Of a stretch of 64,000 nt of DNA, positions 48,405 to 57,555 are shown piece by piece. Source of the stretch: Massilia aurea (GTDB lineage: Bacteria; Pseudomonadota; Gammaproteobacteria; Burkholderiales; Burkholderiaceae_D). The translations under genes and the position numbers were made by a program. Below the pieces are notes generated by a model that was given only the letters and a program-made list of their open reading frames with translations, searched no databases and was not told the origin of the DNA. The DNA lies in contig NZ_JACHBX010000001.1 of assembly GCF_014200505.1 (NCBI RefSeq), positions 806,001 to 870,000 of the forward strand, written 5' to 3'. Numbering within the stretch: the stretch's first letter is position 1; each line of letters opens with the position of its first letter.

Positions 48405-48765
48405 GCACGGCTTTGTTGAATAATTCAGCGGAGTTGCTAATTCCCAAAACCCCAGACGGATTTAGCGTGCTCACCGCTACATTGGTGGGCGTGCCCAATC
48501 GAGTGAACCGGTTGAGGATAGCTGCACGGACCCTAGTTCGGCGACCTAGCGGTCGAAGTCACGCGCCACGACGCGCTCACTAAGCAACTGTAAGCAACGC
48601 ATCTTGGTCTCAACCAGGCTGCGTCGGTGAGACCCAGTCCGGTTCTTCTAGATTTTCCTGTCAGGTCGACGCGTAGCCGCGAGGACGGCGTTATGGGCTA
48701 CAGCACCAGGACGCTGGTCCTTCCATGGTTTCGCGTTCTTGTGAGTAGGGATAAGCGCCTTCGCC
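48405..48765 (-). pseudogene. Degraded IS5-type transposase remnant (C-terminal part)
   Basis: This DNA aligns by eye with 56505-56868, the end of the IS5-family element further right, including GGCTTTGTTG at the edge and the segments ACGCATCTTGGTCTC and GGTCTTTCCATG-type blocks. Many substitutions and small indels break the frame. It preserves only the terminal third of the element and joins abruptly to a second, plus-strand remnant at 48766. Confidence 0.75.
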
Positions 48766-48767
48766 CA

Positions 48768-49262
48768 CGCTGGGGACCAAAAAGCACGGCAAAAACCACT
48801 GCGGCTACAAGCCGCAAGCCAGCGTGGACAAGCGCCACAAGCTGATACGGAAAATCGCAGTCACCCACGCTGCGGTAGTCGACAACACGGTCTTCGAAGC
48901 ACTGCTAGAACCCAGCAATAGCAGCCGCAATGTCGATGCCGATCGCGGCTACCCCAGCATCGAACCGGACGTCATGCCCAAGCAGGCCGGCTGGCGTGTT
49001 CATATCCAGCGTCAGGGCCACGCTAGAAAGGTATCTCCGACCTTAGTAGCGACGCAACCGCCGTATCGCAACACCGCGTGCCCGCATCGCGCAGGTGTTT
49101 GGCACTTTGGCGCAAATGGATGGAAAGCTGGCGCGCTGCATGGGCATTGTCTGTACGATTTTTGCTTTGCAATTTTCTTCTTGAAGGAAAGCGGCTTGGC
49201 ACTATTCTGATCGCCGGCACGGCGGGTGCATGCCCCGCTTGCAGGCGCGTTGCCATCGTTTG
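48768..49262 (+). pseudogene. IS5-type (second subgroup) transposase remnant
   Basis: The plus strand encodes TKKHGKNHCGYKPQASVDKR, HKLIRKIAVTHAAVVDNTVF and VDADRGYP...GWRVHIQRQGHARK, then after a frameshift ARIAQVFGTLAQMDGKLARC. This is the DDE core and C-terminal part of an IS5-like (IS903/ISRso-type) transposase. No start, frameshifted, and truncated at both sides. It forms a composite scar with the minus-strand remnant beside it. Confidence 0.75.
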
Positions 49263-49883
49263 AACTTGGCCAATAAGGCCCCTGTCAGAGCTCAGCGCGT
49301 TGGGAAACCCGAGATTAAATGTGAGGTGGTCGTTTCGCCAGCTCATGACGACGAAATAGAATTATTTGAAGTGACCTCAAGATAGAAAGCTAATGGTCAC
49401 GGAAGCTGACTATACCGAAGTCGCATACGATGCAAATACCGTCGTATGGGATGTCGCCAGTCGTTGAACGAACACACATTAAGCTTTCAAACCACCATGT
49501 TCAAGCTATGGCTGTATGTAATACATGGGTCAAAACTGGTCGTGTAAGTTGACCCACATTGGAGGAAGAAACTCGAGCAGTTCCCAGCGTGGCTGAGCCT
49601 GAGATAAGTGTAAGGCAATCGGGCGGTGAAGGTGCCCCACCAAGTGAGCTGGATACGAGGGCGTACAACACTCTACAGCTTCGCTAACACGAACGACGCC
49701 GTCAGCCCTAGCAGTACGGCAAGCGCGCCATGCAATAAGTTCGACGTCTATTCGTGCGCTTGCAGAGTAGAGTGGGTGGAACGAATCAGCTGTACATAGC
49801 CTAAGCATTAGTGTAAATTTCTACGATAAACGCAGAATTTTGCATTATGTAAATATTTTCCACCCAGAAACCCGCTGCATTTT
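49263..49883. other. Noncoding stretch between IS remnants and accessory gene
   Basis: About 620 bases. Only short open frames without family features occur. Base composition drops toward the right end. It probably consists of remnants of insertion sequences and the upstream region of the next gene. Confidence 0.4.
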
Positions 49884-50324
49884 TTGAGAATACGAATGTT
49901 CGAAGCAAATAACTCATGGCGTTGTAGACAATTCGATATGCTTCAAGCTGTTTTTCCGCATACGGGAGTTCAAAGATATCGGCTACTTGAAATTTCACTG
50001 AATGTTCAAATATTCCACTTGGATATTCGGGTTGAGAATAATGATGAATCGTATTGGTCTAGATATTTATTCGATAACTTCCGCGACGTATTGGACTTTG
50101 TAACATTGGAAGGAGTAGCTGAACATAAAATTAGCATTCAGTCTGCTCGGTGCGATTCAAATAATTATTCCATTCGAACAGTTAACCAGGTGTTTGAAAT
50201 AATAAATCATCCAGGTGCTTATTTTTATAAATGTGATGATGGGATGTTCGTCCCAGACTCGATGCACGAGTTTCCTCTCAGTACACGGGATTTACTTCTA
50301 GTTTGGAGTTTTGTTGGGGGCTAA
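49884..50324 (+). CDS. Hypothetical protein, AT-rich accessory gene
   Basis: A 142-146 aa acidic soluble protein I do not recognise. It has several aromatic-rich beta-type stretches (VQIFHLDIRVENNDESYWSRY, DFVTLEGVAEHKISIQ, GAYFYKCDDGMFVPDSMHEF) and ends LLLVWSFVGG. No signal peptide or membrane segment. ATG at 49896 or TTG at 49884 may start it; neither has a good Shine-Dalgarno. Low GC supports transfer. Size and composition resemble immunity or restriction-accessory proteins, but nothing specific supports that. Confidence 0.6.
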   Translation: MRIRMFEANNSWRCRQFDMLQAVFPHTGVQRYRLLEISLNVQIFHLDIRVENNDESYWSRYLFDNFRDVLDFVTLEGVAEHKISIQSARCDSNNYSIRTVNQVFEIINHPGAYFYKCDDGMFVPDSMHEFPLSTRDLLLVWSFVGG

Positions 50325-50401
50325 TTTACTAATTTATATTTTTATAAAAGTAGAGCTTACGAGCCCTACTTTTATGAATTTATAAGTGTGCAGAGTTAAC
50401 T

Positions 50402-51400
50402 TTATTTGACGGTCTTGTTAAATAAGAGCTCGTTATTTTCAGAGAACACTTCAATTGCCGCAACCGTGGCCCTAATCATCGGGCCCCTAGTATTCGATGC
50501 TTCAGTCACCTGCACATACGTTTTTAATTTCAAGCGCTGGGATTTGCTTCTGACGCGTTCGATTTTTTTCGCCGATTCAATGGATTTGGGCGTGTAACTG
50601 AGTAAAACTGCCGGCACAACCAGATCGTAGTTTGGAGGAGTTGTTTTACCTTGGGTTACTGCTTGATAAGAATAACGTTCTGCATCCATCTTGAGATTTG
50701 GGAGACTAAATGTATTTTTATCGAAATTATACGGCTCCAGCTGCAAATCGCTTTCCAATATAATAAATCGATGACTTGCTTTTTTCGACTCGGATTTTGC
50801 GGATGCTGCATATTTTTTTATCTGATCCCGGCGTTCAAATGCGTCGCTTGAGAATAAATCGTCTGAAAACATTTCTGCAATTCTTTCATCGTTCAATGGC
50901 GTCTTATTGAATGCAAGGAAGATTAGCAGATGGTCTTTCTCTGTGCTCGGTTTTTTATATGATTTCAGTTGAGCAGCCTCTAAGTTCACCCTCGTGGCCC
51001 TGCTGGAATCAACCGTACACTTGCTTACTACGAACTTTTGGGTTGAACGTGTGCCTCGATCGTACATCGGCGATTTAATATAAGCGGCAGCTGCATACTT
51101 CTTATAAAACTCGTACACGTCTGAAACAGCGGTCGCATCAGACTCTGACATTACTCGAATTTTTGAAGGACTAATAGCTTGAAATTTTCCTCCACGTGCT
51201 GCAGTCGTCCACAAGTTACTTGACCGATTGATAGGATCTTCATTGATGCTGGACACGTCGCACAGAAAGGTTTCTGAATCTTTCGCACTTGGAGTAATCG
51301 GCCCAGGTAAGGGCGGGATAGTTTGAGCCAAGGCCTGCGCGGAAATCGATAAGGCGGACGCGATAAAAAGTCGTTTGAACATTTTTTGAATGTGATTCAT
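50402..51400 (-). CDS. Secreted hypothetical protein
   Basis: A 332-aa exported protein with a signal peptide of about 25 residues (FKRLFIASALSISAQALA-QT). The mature part is Lys/Ser-rich, with FLCDVSSINEDPINRSS at the start, VSKCTVDSSRATRVNLEA in the middle (two Cys that could pair) and a C-terminal beta-rich region ending SENNELLFNKTVK. Family not recognised; a DUF4852-type protein is one possibility. It is AT-rich and on the same strand as the CAP lipoprotein gene 67 bases upstream (in its transcription direction). Confidence 0.72.
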   Translation of the reverse strand: MNHIQKMFKRLFIASALSISAQALAQTIPPLPGPITPSAKDSETFLCDVSSINEDPINRSSNLWTTAARGGKFQAISPSKIRVMSESDATAVSDVYEFYKKYAAAAYIKSPMYDRGTRSTQKFVVSKCTVDSSRATRVNLEAAQLKSYKKPSTEKDHLLIFLAFNKTPLNDERIAEMFSDDLFSSDAFERRDQIKKYAASAKSESKKASHRFIILESDLQLEPYNFDKNTFSLPNLKMDAERYSYQAVTQGKTTPPNYDLVVPAVLLSYTPKSIESAKKIERVRSKSQRLKLKTYVQVTEASNTRGPMIRATVAAIEVFSENNELLFNKTVK

Positions 51401-51466
51401 AGGCGCATCACGCCTATGTGAGATTTGATCTTGGTTATGCAGGATAAGTCAGAAAAGCGGGCGTTT

Positions 51467-52534
51467 TTAACATCCTCGCTTGAACGCGCCGGTGGCGAAG
51501 GTCCAAGTTTTTTCGATCGCCAGGCCAGTGTTGCTGCCGGTTGCTGCGCCAGTTGCCTTGCCAACGAAACGCACGTTGTACTTGGTGTTTGGCTTAAACG
51601 GTGCCTTACCGACCAGGAAGGCGACGTTCGGGGTCAGGTACATATTGTCCTGGGTGCTGGTCGCTTTGGTGATCAGGCGAGCATCCAGTGGCGCGGCCTG
51701 ACGTTCTTCTGTCACGGTGAAGCTCGTCACGTTCAGGGTGGTCGAGGCTTCCGAGGTCAGGCTGACCGGCGCACTGGTTTTGGTGCACATGGCTTCCTGG
51801 CTCATTGCCATTTCCTGATAAAACGGATTTGGCGATTCGACACTGTGGGTCAGCCACACGCCGGTCTGATTGTTGGCTGGGTACATACCCACGTAGTCAC
51901 CAGCGTTGACCTGCGGGGTCGTCAGGCCAATCGCCACGTACAGTGGGCTGTCCTGAGTTTCCGGTGCGATACCGACGGTGGTCATACCTTGGTACATCAT
52001 GCTTGCGCGGTGGTACACGGTGTTGGCCAGATTGTCGATTGCATGCGCGTCAGGGCTTGGGAAATGCATGCTGAATGCGATCACTTCCGTCGCGCTCTTG
52101 GCCGGGTAGCCAGCAGCGATCAGACGATCCATTGCGTCGACACCGGTAAAGCCTGGCTTGCCAGCGACTTCAGCGTGAGGCGTAGCGCCGCTATGGCTGG
52201 TCGTCACGTAGGCCGCGTGGTTCTTCGATGCGAGGTCGGCGTTTGCGTTCTGGTTTAGCGGACCCAGACCTTGCGCAGCGCGAAAGGCGTTGAGCTTGCT
52301 CAGTGCAACCGCTTCGCTCGAGCCTGCGGCGTAGGTCGGTGCCACGGCCACTTGCAGGCTTGCCGACTGCGCCGTTGGGGTTGGCGCAGGAGTCGGAGTG
52401 ACTGGCGTGGTTGGGGTGGTCACGACCGGAGGGGGCGGATTGTTGGCAACCGGGCTTTTGTCGCCGCCACCGCCGCATCCCGTTACGGCAACTGTGAGAA
52501 TGGTCGCTACGATTGAAAAATTTGATACGCGCAT
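51467..52534 (-). CDS. CAP-domain (SCP/PR1-like) lipoprotein
   Basis: About 355 aa. A lipobox Cys follows a short signal (ATILTVAVTGC-GGGG), then a Pro/Thr-rich linker (PPPPVVTTPTTPVTPTPAPT), then a CAP domain from about 70: SKLNAFRAAQGLGPLNQNA, NHAAYV, TPHAEV, SATEVIAFSMHF, NTVYHRASMM, preserving the His/Glu positions of the CAP cavity. The end is an Ig-like or SbsA-type domain (YNVRFVGKATG...LAIEKTWTFATG). The start at 52534 or 52537 is favoured by AAGGA; the upstream extension to 52597 is less likely. GC content is core-like, in contrast to its neighbours. Confidence 0.85.
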   Translation of the reverse strand: MRVSNFSIVATILTVAVTGCGGGGDKSPVANNPPPPVVTTPTTPVTPTPAPTPTAQSASLQVAVAPTYAAGSSEAVALSKLNAFRAAQGLGPLNQNANADLASKNHAAYVTTSHSGATPHAEVAGKPGFTGVDAMDRLIAAGYPAKSATEVIAFSMHFPSPDAHAIDNLANTVYHRASMMYQGMTTVGIAPETQDSPLYVAIGLTTPQVNAGDYVGMYPANNQTGVWLTHSVESPNPFYQEMAMSQEAMCTKTSAPVSLTSEASTTLNVTSFTVTEERQAAPLDARLITKATSTQDNMYLTPNVAFLVGKAPFKPNTKYNVRFVGKATGAATGSNTGLAIEKTWTFATGAFKRGC

Positions 52535-52689
52535 CATGTCCTTGGTGGTTTTTTGAAGTGGGTCAGAGGGCCTCGACAGACCGGAAAGGGGTGTCATACG
52601 AAGATCTCACGGCTACATGCGGGAGCCTCTTACGACAAGATCCTTCGCCCTGACTAAGAACTGGCAGTATAGCAACTTTTAGCGCTAGT

Positions 52690-52704
52690 CTACGTTTTAC
52701 GTAG
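52690..52704. promoter_or_regulatory. Palindrome ahead of the XRE regulator gene
   Basis: CTACGT TTT ACGTAG is a perfect 6-bp inverted repeat with a 3-base centre, in the divergent gap between the CAP lipoprotein and XRE genes, 35 bases ahead of the XRE start. A further half-site CTACGAGTA follows at about 52722. Suited to a dimeric XRE repressor acting on itself and possibly on the divergent gene. Confidence 0.5.
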
Positions 52705-52738
52705 AGAAAATCTCGCTCGGATCTACGAGTATCGAAGG

Positions 52739-53074
52739 ATGCCTGCTAGTTCCAAAATCATTAGTCCAACATTCGGCCGTCGTCTACGACAAGCACGATT
52801 AAGAGCGAATCTACCCCAAGACCGCCTTGGGGTGCTGGCCGGCCTGGACGAAGCATCTAGTAGTGCAAGGATCAGCCGGTACGAGGGCGCCGTTCACGAG
52901 CCGCCAGTAAAGTTCGCTAAAGAATTAGCGAAGGTTTTAGGCATACCTGTAGCATTCTTGTACTGCGACGACGATCGTCTGGCGGAGATAATTCTTGCCT
53001 ACTCAAGCATGTCCGAAGTGCAAAGAGGCGACCTTATAATTCTTATGTCTAGGTTTATTCCGCTACACCAATAA
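52739..53074 (+). CDS. XRE-family transcriptional regulator
   Basis: A 111-aa protein with an N-terminal lambda-repressor-like helix-turn-helix (about 11-75): FGRRLRQARLRANLPQDRLG, ISRYEGAVHEPP and ELAKVLGIPVAFLYCDDDRL. The C-terminal 35 residues (LAEIILAYSSMSEVQRGDLI) are helical. No toxin-antitoxin partner is evident directly downstream on the same strand. It probably regulates itself through the palindrome at 52690-52704. Confidence 0.85.
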   Translation: MPASSKIISPTFGRRLRQARLRANLPQDRLGVLAGLDEASSSARISRYEGAVHEPPVKFAKELAKVLGIPVAFLYCDDDRLAEIILAYSSMSEVQRGDLIILMSRFIPLHQ

Positions 53075-53224
53075 CGCTATTTGGTGCTAGCATTTCCGTG
53101 GTGAATCGTTGGTCTTATATTAGTGGTGTTCAAAAGCTGCCTCCCGAACCTTTTTCAGTTTTTATTCGAGCCGTAAAATTTTCGAATAATGAATTGACAT
53201 GACACTTGATATATTTATAGATAT

Positions 53225-53494
53225 TTACCAAATTTGATTGCTGTTAACCTCTGTAGAGCCATAAATTCCCAACTGCGTGTTAGATATAATCTCAGCCAAG
53301 TTCGGAGATGGAAATTTGGAGCCAGCATCCTGCAGATTGCTGAAGTCCGGATTCAATAGCCGATTTTTTGAAAAGCGATTGGCGTTGTTATCATCTGAGT
53401 AAGTCAAATAGCCTACGAAATTTATTTGCACTGCTTTCATGATGCCAATTGGGGCGTAATTATCGTGGAGACTGTTTATCTTGAGAGGTAACAT
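53225..53494 (-). CDS. Hypothetical protein, second gene of a two-gene unit
   Basis: An 89-aa soluble protein not recognised. It is Asn-rich (SDDNNANRFSKNRLLNPDFS) and has a hydrophobic-aromatic stretch VQINFVGYLTYS. It begins 13 bases after the 127-aa gene on the same strand. Start may be Met at 53494 or 53440. AT-rich. Confidence 0.5.
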   Translation of the reverse strand: MLPLKINSLHDNYAPIGIMKAVQINFVGYLTYSDDNNANRFSKNRLLNPDFSNLQDAGSKFPSPNLAEIISNTQLGIYGSTEVNSNQIW

Positions 53495-53507
53495 TCTATT
53501 TTCTTTA

Positions 53508-53891
53508 TTAAATTTTAAATTTCCAATTTAGCCGCTTTGCCACATCAGTTATAACCCACTCTGCTTCGGCTGTGCTCGTCCAGTTTGTTGCCAAGAGTCG
53601 TGTGCGATACTGTTCAAGTATTTCGTGTTCACTCATGTGAGAACGCTTTCCTTCTTTGGAATCGAAAGCCTTAGATACTAGTTGATCGACAAGGTCGTTA
53701 CAGATAACCCAACGACTGTAGACTTCCGGCGGTGTCTTGCCCATTTCATAGAAGTGACCTTGATATAGGCTTGCCAGAAACTTGGGCTGATTTCCCGGGA
53801 CTGCGCCAATAGATGCGGTTTTGGGAAAGTCAGTGGGAATCTTCTCATACTCCGAGTTGCCGAAGTCAAGAATAGTTCCGGTGTTGCTCAT
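53508..53891 (-). CDS. Hypothetical protein with PGxQPK motif
   Basis: A 127-aa protein with a good ribosome binding site (TAGGAGA) ahead of the ATG. Residues 25-45 read TASIGAVPGNQPKFLASLYQ and are followed by a helical EVYSRWVICNDLVDQLVSKAF and a C-terminal TAEAEWVITDVAKRLNWKFKI. Short proteobacterial proteins with a G.PG.QPKLLV start and a DACEDL(V/A)xQL helix exist, function unknown; the opening also recalls the GxQPK segment of HipA-like kinases, though most of that fold is missing. First gene of a two-gene unit. Confidence 0.6.
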   Translation of the reverse strand: MSNTGTILDFGNSEYEKIPTDFPKTASIGAVPGNQPKFLASLYQGHFYEMGKTPPEVYSRWVICNDLVDQLVSKAFDSKEGKRSHMSEHEILEQYRTRLLATNWTSTAEAEWVITDVAKRLNWKFKI

Positions 53892-54580
53892 GATTATCGT
53901 CTCCTAAGTATGCTGTGCCTACATGCTCCGAGATTTGATGGGTGCATAAAAAACCTGGGCTCGCTTTAGATTCTCTTGATGCATCAGTATAGTCGTTGAT
54001 TATAGATCCTCCGTAATTTTTTGGTTTCTGTTCTTCAGTGCGGCCTGGATTAGCGCACGGTTGTGTCCGTCGGGATATGGGCTTGCAACGACTCGAATTG
54101 ATGTCGCGCGGGGGTGGAATTGATGGCTGCCTCCGTCATCAGTCCGTGCCGGGAAGCCCTGTGATGGAAAATAGGGCTGTGGTGGTGATACTCACGGTCT
54201 CTGCTACTCGGTCGCATTCTCGCCTTCACTGTGGCTCAATATGCGCCATGACACGATCCGATAAGTAGCGAAAGCATTCGCCATCGTACGACGCTGAAGC
54301 TGAATGCGTGTTGGAGCGACCTGTCGCGGAAGATCGTGTCGTCAACGATGAACGGTTGGACCGACACTGTCTCGCCACGGTCGCGTAGGGATTTTCGCGC
54401 GGATCAGTATCAATAACGCAACGTTGTGTGAATAAGAAAACTACCGAGACGTCAGCAAAGCTGGATCATGCCTCCGTGGCTGGCAACCTGGGCTGCTCAC
54501 CGTCCTTCACCGGTTCTAGCACAACGGCGTACACGCGGACACATGCCTTCGGTTACCCCGAAAATTTATAAGGCGCGACG
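53892..54580. other. Gene-poor degenerate stretch
   Basis: Roughly 690 bases with only short, unconvincing frames on either strand, including a 76-codon plus-strand frame (54038-54268) with no recognisable domain. Base composition is mixed. I see no RNA gene or clear insertion end. Confidence 0.4.
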
Positions 54581-54700
54581 ATGTGTGGTTCGGATTCAAC
54601 CGCAGGCAGTGTTATCACAATCGCATTAGCATCGCTGGTGGCACTAGTATTCCTGACGATGTCGGCGTGCCTACTACATAAATATATGGATTGGAACTAG
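54581..54700 (+). CDS. Possible small membrane protein
   Basis: A 39-aa frame starting MCGSDSTAGSV with a transmembrane stretch ITIALASLVALVFLTMSACLL and a short tail HKYMDWN. A Shine-Dalgarno-like TAAGGCG lies 8-12 bases ahead. The single, well-formed hydrophobic segment argues for a real mini-protein, but size makes this uncertain. Confidence 0.35.
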   Translation: MCGSDSTAGSVITIALASLVALVFLTMSACLLHKYMDWN

Positions 54701-55669
54701 GTCGCAGTGGTATATAACGCTCTGTGCTTGGTCGCATTTTGGCCTTTGGCATGCTGCTTGGCGCAAAGTGCAGGAAGGCAACGTTACCCGCGCAGTGCAA
54801 ACTGGTGAGGCCGCTATAAAGACGGATCGCAGAAGGCCGATTTGATGACGTCTGCAACCCAGGCTTTGCAGGTGCAAGACGATGACGCGGAGGGGGAGGG
54901 TATGGGACCCTGTCGGCACGGAGGTAACGATTGATGCGTTCGCCCTGGCCGCCGTGGCAGCGCATTTGCGGCAAGCCGGGGTTGGTAACCGCCATTTATC
55001 CGCCGCTCTTATTGCTAGTGCTGCCTTGCGGCACGGGGTCGGAGCAAAGGATGCGGAGAGGGCGCTTGCCTCGGCCCGTGTAGATCACAAGGAGGAACGG
55101 CTTGCTGGGCGATGCCGCGAAAGAAAAAACCAAGCTTGATCAGCGAAACTACGCTGAAAAAACCGTCGGCCTCTTGCAAGAACGCTTATGTCACTGATGC
55201 AGCTGGTCTGACGGCATCCACTACGCGGGTTCAGATGCTCAAGGGTTGGCCGGACTGTACCTAACTGCGGCCAGCACTGCTGACGAGAAGACTGGCGCCA
55301 CGCTGCCGCAGTCGCCCCTCGTAGCCGAGGCGATGCGCGCCAAGATATTCAGTGCCTACTTGTCACACCGGAAGCGCGCATGCACCAGTGGCACTACATT
55401 GCCCAAACGGTCCCTTTCTCGTACGGCTTTCACCATGGCGGGGGAGCGGTAGGCGCCTACTTTTTGGTCGATCTGCTAGGAAACGTGATCCACAGTGGCG
55501 TATCGTCAAAATACGTACTCTAGGTTGAATCGGATTGCCCCGAAGAAGCGCTCGGCAAAACTCCATAGCGGGCACTTGCCGCATTGACAGCACGGTCAAT
55601 CAAGATAGACCGAATGGTCGGATCTAGGTAGGATGGTCAAGGTCAGCAAACTTACTACGTTTAATGTAG
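54701..55669. other. Gene-poor stretch with one weak frame
   Basis: The best open frame is 54882-55139 (+), reading VTIDAFALAAVAAHLRQAGVGNRHLSAALI (in part) and a charged end; a strong GGAGGT lies inside it at about 54919 rather than before its start, so the true gene (if any) may be frameshifted. Other short frames overlap. I consider this decayed coding sequence. Confidence 0.4.
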
Positions 55670-55770
55670 CTCAATCCATTTCGGGTCGACAGCTGCCGGT
55701 CGAGACAGTCTGTGGCTTCTTGAACCCGGCAAGATGCTAAGCTGACACGAGCGGCCGAGTTTGTCCTTGA
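55670..55770 (+). repeat. Dispersed cassette-type repeat, copy 1 (divergent)
   Basis: TTCGGGTCGACAGCTGCCGGTCG...GACAGTC followed by an internal GGCAAGATGCTAAGCTGA-like segment and GAGCGGCCGAGTTTGTCC. It matches the long form of the repeats at 58.4, 58.8, 59.1, 60.0 and 63.4 kb but is more diverged, especially in the middle. It occurs ahead of the ParS-like antitoxin gene. Confidence 0.6.
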
Positions 55771-56054
55771 ATTCAGCCCTTTGTGACAGTCCGTGATTTT
55801 TGATCATGACAACCTGCTGTGCTTGCCCCATAAGGACGGCGACTAGAGGCTGACCTCGTCGAATGACTTCGGTTGCAACAGAAAGGGACATGCTATCGTC
55901 GCGCTCAGGAATGACAACGGCACGGTAGACAGCCAGTGGTGCTCGCATCAATTCATTGTATTAACAGAGGGATGCAGCGGCCATCTGGGCTTGCCCTCAT
56001 CTTCATCTCGATGACCAGCTAGAAGATGTGCTTTAACCAAGCAAGGAGGATAGT

Positions 56055-56432
56055 ATGGCTCGTGACGAGGCATATCAGAGAGAGACACGTGATCAAATCT
56101 TTGGCGGAACTACTTGGGACTCAGGTCCGCGTGTAGAGTCTGAGCAATTCCTTCAGTGGGTTGCCGATGGGAAGATCTTTGGTGTAGAGCATAACGGCTC
56201 ACAGTTTTACGCGATGTATCAGTTCGACGAAGATGGGCTTCCACTGCCAATCATCAAGGAGATCCTGCAACTTCTGCGTGATGAAGACTCATGGGCAATC
56301 GCAGCGTGGTTTCATTTTCCGAACTCGTGGGTTACCCAGAATTCGATGCCGGCCGTCCCAAATGCCATACTAGGCAGGCGTGATGATATATTGCGGGCGG
56401 CAAGATGGCGCACGGGCTCATATGTTGCATAA
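56055..56432 (+). CDS. Orphan antitoxin-like protein (Xre/MbcA/ParS-type C-terminal domain)
   Basis: A 125-aa acidic protein behind a strong ribosome binding site (AAGGAGG). Conserved-looking elements: IFGVEHNGSQFYAMYQFDEDGLPLPII (in part), LLRDEDSWAIAAWFHFPNSWV and a C-terminal ILGRRDDILRAARWRTG. These match the pattern seen in Xre/MbcA/ParS toxin-binding antitoxins (aromatic-P/A-x-FQFD, then WxLAxWF, then A-R). No RES-domain toxin gene is adjacent in either direction. It could be a solitary regulator or an antitoxin that lost its toxin to the nearby IS. Confidence 0.6.
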   Translation: MARDEAYQRETRDQIFGGTTWDSGPRVESEQFLQWVADGKIFGVEHNGSQFYAMYQFDEDGLPLPIIKEILQLLRDEDSWAIAAWFHFPNSWVTQNSMPAVPNAILGRRDDILRAARWRTGSYVA

Positions 56433-56500
56433 ATGACTTGGCGTTGGTCTTCTGTGGAAAAAAGCAACAAGGCTTTAAAGAAATTTTTCTACTCTAAAAT

Positions 56501-57555
56501 GGCTTTGTTGCATAAATCATCCGAGATCGTAATTCCCCAAACCCCAGGCGGAATTACTGCATGGTCACCGCCACAGTCGTGGATGTACCCAAGCGTGTGA
56601 AACGATTGAGGATGGCGGCGCGGATCTGTAGTTCGGCGACCTGGCAATCGAAATCACGTGCCATGACGAGTTCTCCAAGCAGCTCAAAGCAACGCATCTT
56701 GGTCTCGACAAGGCTGCGCCGGTGATAGCCGCTCCACTTCTTCCAGATTTTCCTGCCCAGCAGGCGCGTGGCCGCCAGGATGGCATTGCGGGCTGTAGCG
56801 CTAGGACCTTGGTCTTTCCATGACTTGGCGTTCTTGCGAGTCGGGATAACTGCCTACGCCCCACGCTGCGCGATCGCTTCGTGACAGCCTTTGGTGTCGT
56901 AGGCACCATCGCTGCTGACGCTCGCGACAGTTTCGTCGGCAGGAATCTGGTCGAGAAGGCATGGCAGTATCGGCGCATCGCCTGTGGCGTTGTCGGTCAC
57001 TTAGATGGCTCGGATTTCCAGCGTGGCCGCGTCTATGCCAAGGTGGCCTTACGCCACTGGCGACGGTAGTCGGCCCCATGTTTTTTGGTCTTCCACTCGC
57101 CCTCACCCAGCATCTTGATGCCGGTGCTGTCGACCAGGAGGTGCAATCCCGTTGTCGTCGGTTGCACTCCGATCATCACCGATAGATGTTTCTGGTGACG
57201 GCTAACTGTGCTGAAGTCAGGCACCTGCCAGACCAGGCCAGCGAACTTAAGCAGGCTTTGCTCCATGCCCATCGCCTGGCGCAGAGCCAGATTGAACAAG
57301 CCCTTGATGTTTAGGCAGAACTGGATCGCCGCCTCGCTGTACTTCGGGCGGCGGCCCCGCTTGCCGCTGGCACTGCCTTGCCAGCACATGTCCTTGTCCA
57401 GCCAGATGAGCAGGGAACCGCGCGCCTTCAGCGCTGTGTTGTAGTCTTTCCAGTTGGTAGTTCGGTACTTCGGTTATGCTGGGGGCGCTCATGCCGACAG
57501 TTTATCCCGCGCCCACGCTCGCCTGCTGCATTGGCCGATTTGTGCAACAAAGCCC
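56501..57555 (-). mobile_element. IS5-family insertion sequence (defective)
   Basis: Imperfect terminal inverted repeats: GGCTTTGTTGCATAAATC at 56501-56518 and the complement of GGGCTTTGTTGCACAAATC at the right end (57541-57555). Between them is one transposase gene on the minus strand. I see no matching target duplication at the ends. The element is about 1,055 bases, usual for this group. A truncated relative lies at 48405-48765. Confidence 0.88.
56554..57492 (-). pseudogene. IS5-family DDE transposase, inactivated
   Basis: Starts MSAPSITEVPNYQ, then shifts frame (near 57450) into WKDYNTALKARGSLLIWLD, KRGRRPKYSEAAIQFCLNIK, and LLVDSTGIKMLGEGEWKTKK (first DDE Asp). A second frameshift comes after DYRRQWRK (near 57080), followed by a stop in place of a Glu codon. 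An in-frame TAG at 56854-56856 interrupts IAQRGA-AVIPTRKNAK. The end reads RAAILNRFTRLGTSTTVAVT. Several independent lesions show it is dead. Confidence 0.87.
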
